Of a stretch of 64,000 nt of DNA, positions 59,544 through 64,000 are shown piece by piece. Made by a program: the position numbers and the translations under genes. Below the pieces are notes generated by a model that was not told the DNA's origin, did no database searches, and worked only from the letters and a program-made list of their open reading frames with translations. The stretch is from Cladophialophora immunda (Eukaryota > Ascomycota > Eurotiomycetes > Chaetothyriales > Herpotrichiellaceae): NCBI RefSeq assembly GCF_000835495.1, contig NW_015622544.1, positions 1,950,855 through 2,014,854 of the forward strand. Reading direction: 5' to 3'. The number at the start of each line of letters is the position of its first letter. Position 1 is the first letter of the stretch.

Positions 59544-60368
59544 GGCTGTAGACAGATAGGGTCCAGTGCACAGTTCGCGAATCTCTCAGCAAGGTTGACG
59601 GAAAGGTCTCAGGTCTCAGGACAGGTCTGCGGTCAAACGAACGACAATGCAAAACCGAGGTCGCCCGGATAAGCCCCACTAACCTCAGTGTGTTCGAAGT
59701 TGGAACTGATCAGACACAGTTTCGACGCCTGTCGATGGCCGGATTGACCTCTGATCGCCTGGGGCGCGCTCTAATGCGGGGCTACGACGGTGGCTGCGCC
59801 TTGGTGTTGGGAAAAAGTTAGCAAGGCTGCATTGCATGTTGGAGTCCTGTACTCGGTACGGAGTACTCTGTGAGGGGAGTTCATCGTCTGCGGTCGAGAT
59901 ACATACACCCAGACCATGCGTCGATCTGTCATGCGCTCATCCCCCAGCTGCTTCATCAGTACACTAGCACTCCTGTATGACCACAGAGAAGCAACAGGAC
60001 GCAAGATTCCCCAATCCCTACGTTTCTATCCGACTTACAGAGGGACAAATACACCAAGCACTGCCCCACCTCCTACTGGCGAGGGCAGCCTATTGCCCAC
60101 CATCGACATGCTCGTGGCTCTCTCCACATCCGGAGAATCCCCCCATAAGCTTCGGCATGGGTTCAACATGGTGTTGCATCTCCTGATATTGATGGCACAT
60201 GGAGAATGATCGCGGGGCTTGAGCCTGCCTGGCAAGATATAAGAACGAAAACACAATAAAAAAAAATCCAAACCAAAATATCGTCCACTCATTGCTTCGT
60301 GCCCTTTTCCTCGGACTTGTATACCCCTCTCGCGTGTTTTGCTACCTTCAACATATTGGTCTATCGAA
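59544..60368. promoter_or_regulatory. Shared divergent promoter region of decarboxylase and monooxygenase
   Basis: Bidirectional upstream region. A perfect inverted repeat lies at 59849-59866 (GTACTC, spacer GGTACG, GAGTAC). It includes CGGTACGG, two CGG triplets of the kind bound by Zn2Cys6 regulators of catabolic genes. Binding is inference only. The A-rich run at about 60258-60265 and the C/T stretch before 60369 suit a start region for the monooxygenase. Confidence 0.35.
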
Positions 60369-61785
60369 ATGTCACCCTCTGAGAAGCCATGGACAATCAT
60401 TGTCGGTGCTGGTCCGTCAGGCTTGCTTCTGGGTCTGATGCTGGCAAAGAAAGGTGTCACTGTCCATGTCCTGGAAGCTTCTGGCGAACTGGACGACTCT
60501 CCCCGCGCCGCGTATTACGGCCCTCCGGCTGCCTATGAGTTACGGCGTGCTGGGGTCATTGATGACGTGCGAAAGGAAGGGTTTGATCCAGTCAAGACAT
60601 GTTGGAGAAAACTCGACGGCACATATCTTGCTGGTTTCGATAACACCCTTATGCACGAAGATCCAGATCGACTGGCGTGCCTGCCATTGGCCCAGCTCGA
60701 CCGCTTGCTCTACAGACACGCTGTTCAGCAACCCACGCTGAAAGTGTTCTTCAACCACAAAGTGGTGGATATCGGACAGGACGACGACAAGGCATGGGTG
60801 GATGTTGAAACCCCTGAGGGACAGAAACGGCTCGAGGCAGCGTACATTGTGGGCTGTGATGGTGCATCGAGCATAGTCAGAAGAAAGTTGTACGGTGCAA
60901 AGGATTTCCCTGGCTATACCTGGGATAAACAGATCGTGGCGACCAATGTAAGTCGATGTGCTCATGTCTCAACGCCGTTTCTCATTGGTGTCTAGGTGGC
61001 CTACCCGTTTGAAAAATTTGGATATGACGATGCCAATTTCTTCATCCACCCAGAGCACTGGCATATGGTTGCTCGTCTCACCAAGAACGCGGATGGCAGC
61101 GGCTGGTGGCGTGTCAGCTACGGCGAGATCTCTGGACTCACTCGAGAAGAGCTGATCGCGCGGCAACCCATGAAATACGAAGCCATGTTGCCCGGCCACC
61201 CCAAACCAGGAGAGTATGATCTTGCAGCGATCAGCCCGTACAAGATCCATCAGCGCTTGGTGGAAAAGATGCGAGTTGGCAGGTTTATGCTCGCTGCAGA
61301 TGCTGCACACAGTAAGTCTAACAAGACGCTGCAGAACGTGATGCTGACGCTTCCCCCTAGTATGCAACCCTTTTGGCGGTCTTGGACTGACAGGTGGTCT
61401 CGTGGATATCGGGGGTCTATATGATTGCTTGATCGGCGTTTACGAGGGCAAGGCGGATGAAAGTATACTCGACAAGTACTCGGAGATGCGGCGACAGAGG
61501 TATCAGACAGTCACGGATCCCATTTCCACGGACAACATCAAGCGACTGTATGACCAGGACCCGGACAAGGCTCTCGAGAATGACTCGTTCTTGAAGATGC
61601 TCAAGGACATGGAAGGCGACGTGGAAGCTCAGCGAGAGTTTATGCGGTCACCAATGGCGCTTCGATATGACTTTACTCAACATTACAACACCAGCGAAGC
61701 AAAGAACGGGAGTCAGGAAAGCGGTGTCAAGACCGGAGCAGTCACATCACACGTGGAGCAGGTTGCTGTAACGGGAACAGATTGA
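60369..61785 (+). CDS. FAD-dependent aromatic monooxygenase (class A flavoprotein hydroxylase)
   Basis: Uses NAD(P)H and oxygen to hydroxylate an aromatic or polyketide-type substrate. Three exons, 60369-60947, 60996-61311 and 61361-61785, give 439 residues. The dinucleotide fold is at the start (TIIVGAGPSGLLLGLMLAKK, residues 9-28), the DG motif VGCDGASSIVRRKLYG near 165-180, and the flavin GD motif [20 protein letters not shown], which is only complete after joining exons 2 and 3. It lacks the C-terminal thioredoxin-like domain of phenol 2-monooxygenases, so it is closer to the shorter PHBH-type hydroxylases. No signal peptide is seen. Substrate is unknown. The divergent decarboxylase-like gene suggests a shared path. 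Confidence 0.92.
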
Positions 61786-62481
61786 GCCACGCAGACATGA
61801 AAGGGGTTCAGAAAGGGTGATTGTACTATGCCCAGAATCTCCTCAGTCTTGACATGAGCCATCTGGTGCGCCATCATAACCGGTGACGGTTCTATATTGG
61901 CTTCTGGGAGGCGTGGATCTGCAGTCGGCTTTGAGGGGGCCTTAGAGAAGCCATGTGGTAAAGTGATATATCATAGCCTTGGTCGCGACGGTGGAGTTTG
62001 CGACGATAGCAAGCTGTTTCTCGAGAGGACAATAACATCTTTGACAGCTCTCGAGCGAGCGAGCAAGCGAAGAGAAAAGCCCCAATGTAGCTGGGCGAGC
62101 TGGGGTTCGTCCCCTCTCGATGGCTCGATCGTCAGTGGGTGCATTAGCGAACAAGTAGCGTCATTTGCGCATGTATACGTCATTTGAAGTGCGAGTCCGC
62201 ATTGGCCGGAAGGCGCAGTCTCTCTTTCCCATGCTGCAAGTTCGCCATCAAAAAGTCTAGACGCAGCTCTCACCATCCGCTCAAGTCGCTGCTAGAGGCC
62301 AATTTGGGGTCTGAGATCTTGGTTCATTGTCGGAAGATTGTTGCAAGGAGATTTCTTGTGTCTTGTGCTCGACGTTCGAATTCTGTCTATAACTTACTCT
62401 CTCGCTGGGTGCGCCTCTGGCTCTCGCACCCCCGCCGCAGGCAACCCTCTCGCCTTCCTGATGAATGCTTGATCCACAACC
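61786..62481. other. Intergenic region upstream of the right-edge transporter
   Basis: Tandem spacer between the monooxygenase and the MFS gene. It includes a pyrimidine-rich leader-like stretch before 62482. No gene is supported. Confidence 0.6.
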
Positions 62482-64000
62482 ATGAAGCCCTCGGATCATG
62501 GGCCTCTTCTCCGTCGCAAGTCTTCGACTCCTCACTACCAGACGTTTGGCGGCATATCACCTCCCAAATCTCGAGGGCGACCGTTGTCCGATTCTTCCAA
62601 CTCGTCCAGCCACGACCTGCACAATGGAGAAGACAATCACCACCACCACAGCTCGCCGCTGCCGAAGAAACAGATGGCCATCCTAGCGGTCATAGCTCTA
62701 TGCGAACAGACTGCACTCAATTCTATCAGCCCCTACCTACCTGCGATGGCCTCGACATTTCCTGAGGTGAATCCCGGACAAGTGGGCATGTATGTGGGGT
62801 TGATCGCTTCTGCCTTTGCGCTCGCGCAGTTGGCGACAAACTTCTTCTGGGGGTGGTTGTCTGATCATATTGGAAGAAAGCCGGTAATCTTGATGGGCAC
62901 AATATTTACGGCGGCCTGTTTTGTGGCGTTCGGATTTGTGAAGACACTGCCACAAGCAATTGTGGTCCAAGCGTTTATGGGGCTGTTGAATGGGAATCAA
63001 GGTGTTGTCTCTACCTGCCTTGGTGAGATCACCGATCGAAGCAATCAATCACGGGCTTTCACCTATCTCCCTGTCATCTATGGCCTTGGAGGTATCACCG
63101 GCCCCGTCATCGGCGGTGTGTTGGTGTTTCCCAGGAATCCCTTCGACAGATCCAAGCCGAATCCGTACCCTTATCTTACACCGAACCTCCTGTCCGCAGC
63201 GATCCTCTTGATAGACTTCGTTTTGACGTCAATCTTCCTCGAGGAAAGCTTAGAAGAGGCACAATATCTCCAGCCGCTGGGATCCAGAGTTCGGAACCTC
63301 TTTACATGGCTTTGGCAGTTCACCTCTTCCAGCAGACCTCACTACCTGCGGCGAAAGGGTAAGAGCCATCAAAGCCCAACCCACCAAAACGGTCTTGCCG
63401 AGCTCTCGGACGACGAAGATACGGATGGCGGCGCGGAAACCCCCGGCTTCCTCCCTGCTTCAGATGAATTGAAGAAGAAAGACGTGCTCAACCGGGACAC
63501 CATCCTCCTCCTTGTGACATACCTCATTTTCCAACTGTCCAACATTTCCTTCAACTCGCTCTATCCCATTTTCGCTCAAGCCTCACCACCCACCGGCCGA
63601 AATCTAGACCCAGAGGAGATCGGCCTGTCGCTCGCGTTTGCTGGAGTGGTGACCATTCTTTTCCAAATTGGTATTTTCGGAAAGTTGCGGGATATGATGG
63701 GAAATAGATGGGCTTACAGAATTGGGTTGGCTGGATTTGTGATTGCCTACGTCTTGATGCCCTGGGTCGGTTATAAAGACGATGCCGACGGCAATGTGGG
63801 TACACGTGGTGCGGCATGGCTATGGCTAGAGATTTGCATTGTACTCCTTATCAAAACTGTCGCAGCGGTAGGCGGTCTTACCAGCGCTCTGTTGTTGGTA
63901 AGTCTTTCTGCACGGCGGAGGCGAATATTCCACTGACTATACACAGATCACCAACTCGGCTCCTAATCACTCGGTTTTGGGAACCCTCAATGGCCTTGCA
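62482..64000 (+). CDS. MFS transporter, ZIF/YCR023C type (runs off right edge)
   Basis: Membrane transporter of the drug:H+ antiporter-like MFS branch that includes yeast YCR023C and plant zinc-induced facilitators. Exon 1 is 62482-63897 (472 codons). A canonical intron (GTAAGT, branch CTGAC, ACACAG) ends at 63946, and exon 2 starts ITNSAPNHSVLGTLNGLA, the family's late motif, then leaves the window. The first 70 residues are polar with an HHHH run. TM1 begins at KKQMAILAVIALCEQTALN. The loop 2-3 signature is WGWLSDHIGRKPVIL, and GLLNGNQGVVSTCLGEITD lies in helices 4-5. A long cytosolic loop between helices 6 and 7 (about 275-345) is acidic. The last helices are missing. Substrate in fungi is not established. 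Its ATG is the first in frame after stops. Confidence 0.9.

Overview
The window is nuclear DNA of a filamentous ascomycete (Pezizomycotina; a Eurotiomycete such as a black yeast is a reasonable guess, but the sequence does not settle it). The evidence is short introns of about 44-111 bases with GT..AG ends and CTRAC/CTGAC branch sites, genes on both strands with no operons, and a set of proteins typical of this group: a Ksp1-type kinase, SAC3, a YCF1-type ABC transporter, a Rom2-type Rho GEF, a DUF2841 protein and a HeLo/STAND relic. Many genes are spliced, so coding exons were joined by hand from donor, branch and acceptor signals and by phase. Exon limits are exact where those signals agree.

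Left part (1-12.9 kb): an MFS sugar-transporter fragment running off the left edge, a probable small two-exon membrane protein (1556-1976), a SUN-domain ER protein of the Slp1 type (2278-5010), an unrecognised five-exon gene (7099-8035), the wreck of a HeLo-STAND (NLR-like) incompatibility gene (8592-10246), and mitochondrial phosphatidylglycerophosphate synthase (11063-12874). The 12.9-19.3 kb stretch has no recognisable protein. Its right part is pyrimidine-rich and looks like the long leader and promoter of the kinase.

Centre (19.3-43.4 kb): a Ksp1/Ran1-type kinase, an ACAD10/11-like acyl-CoA dehydrogenase, the mRNA export factor SAC3 with a very acidic tail, a seven-exon DUF2841 protein behind a 4.1 kb upstream gap that contains one clear spliced transcript candidate, and a complete ABCC (YCF1-like) vacuolar transporter.

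Right part (44.8-64 kb): a calpain-family protease divergent from the ABC transporter, a GRAM-TBC-EF-hand Rab GAP, a very long Rho1 GEF (DEP-DH-PH-CNH), then a divergent pair of carboxymuconolactone decarboxylase-like protein and FAD monooxygenase that may act together on an aromatic compound, and a ZIF/YCR023C-type MFS transporter that runs off the right edge.

Most of the window is core housekeeping and signalling (lipid synthesis, mRNA export, vesicle traffic, cell-wall Rho signalling). The accessory parts are 5-11 kb (unknown gene plus NLR relic) and 59-62 kb (aromatic-type enzymes). I see no CRISPR, no intact transposon and no convincing tRNA.
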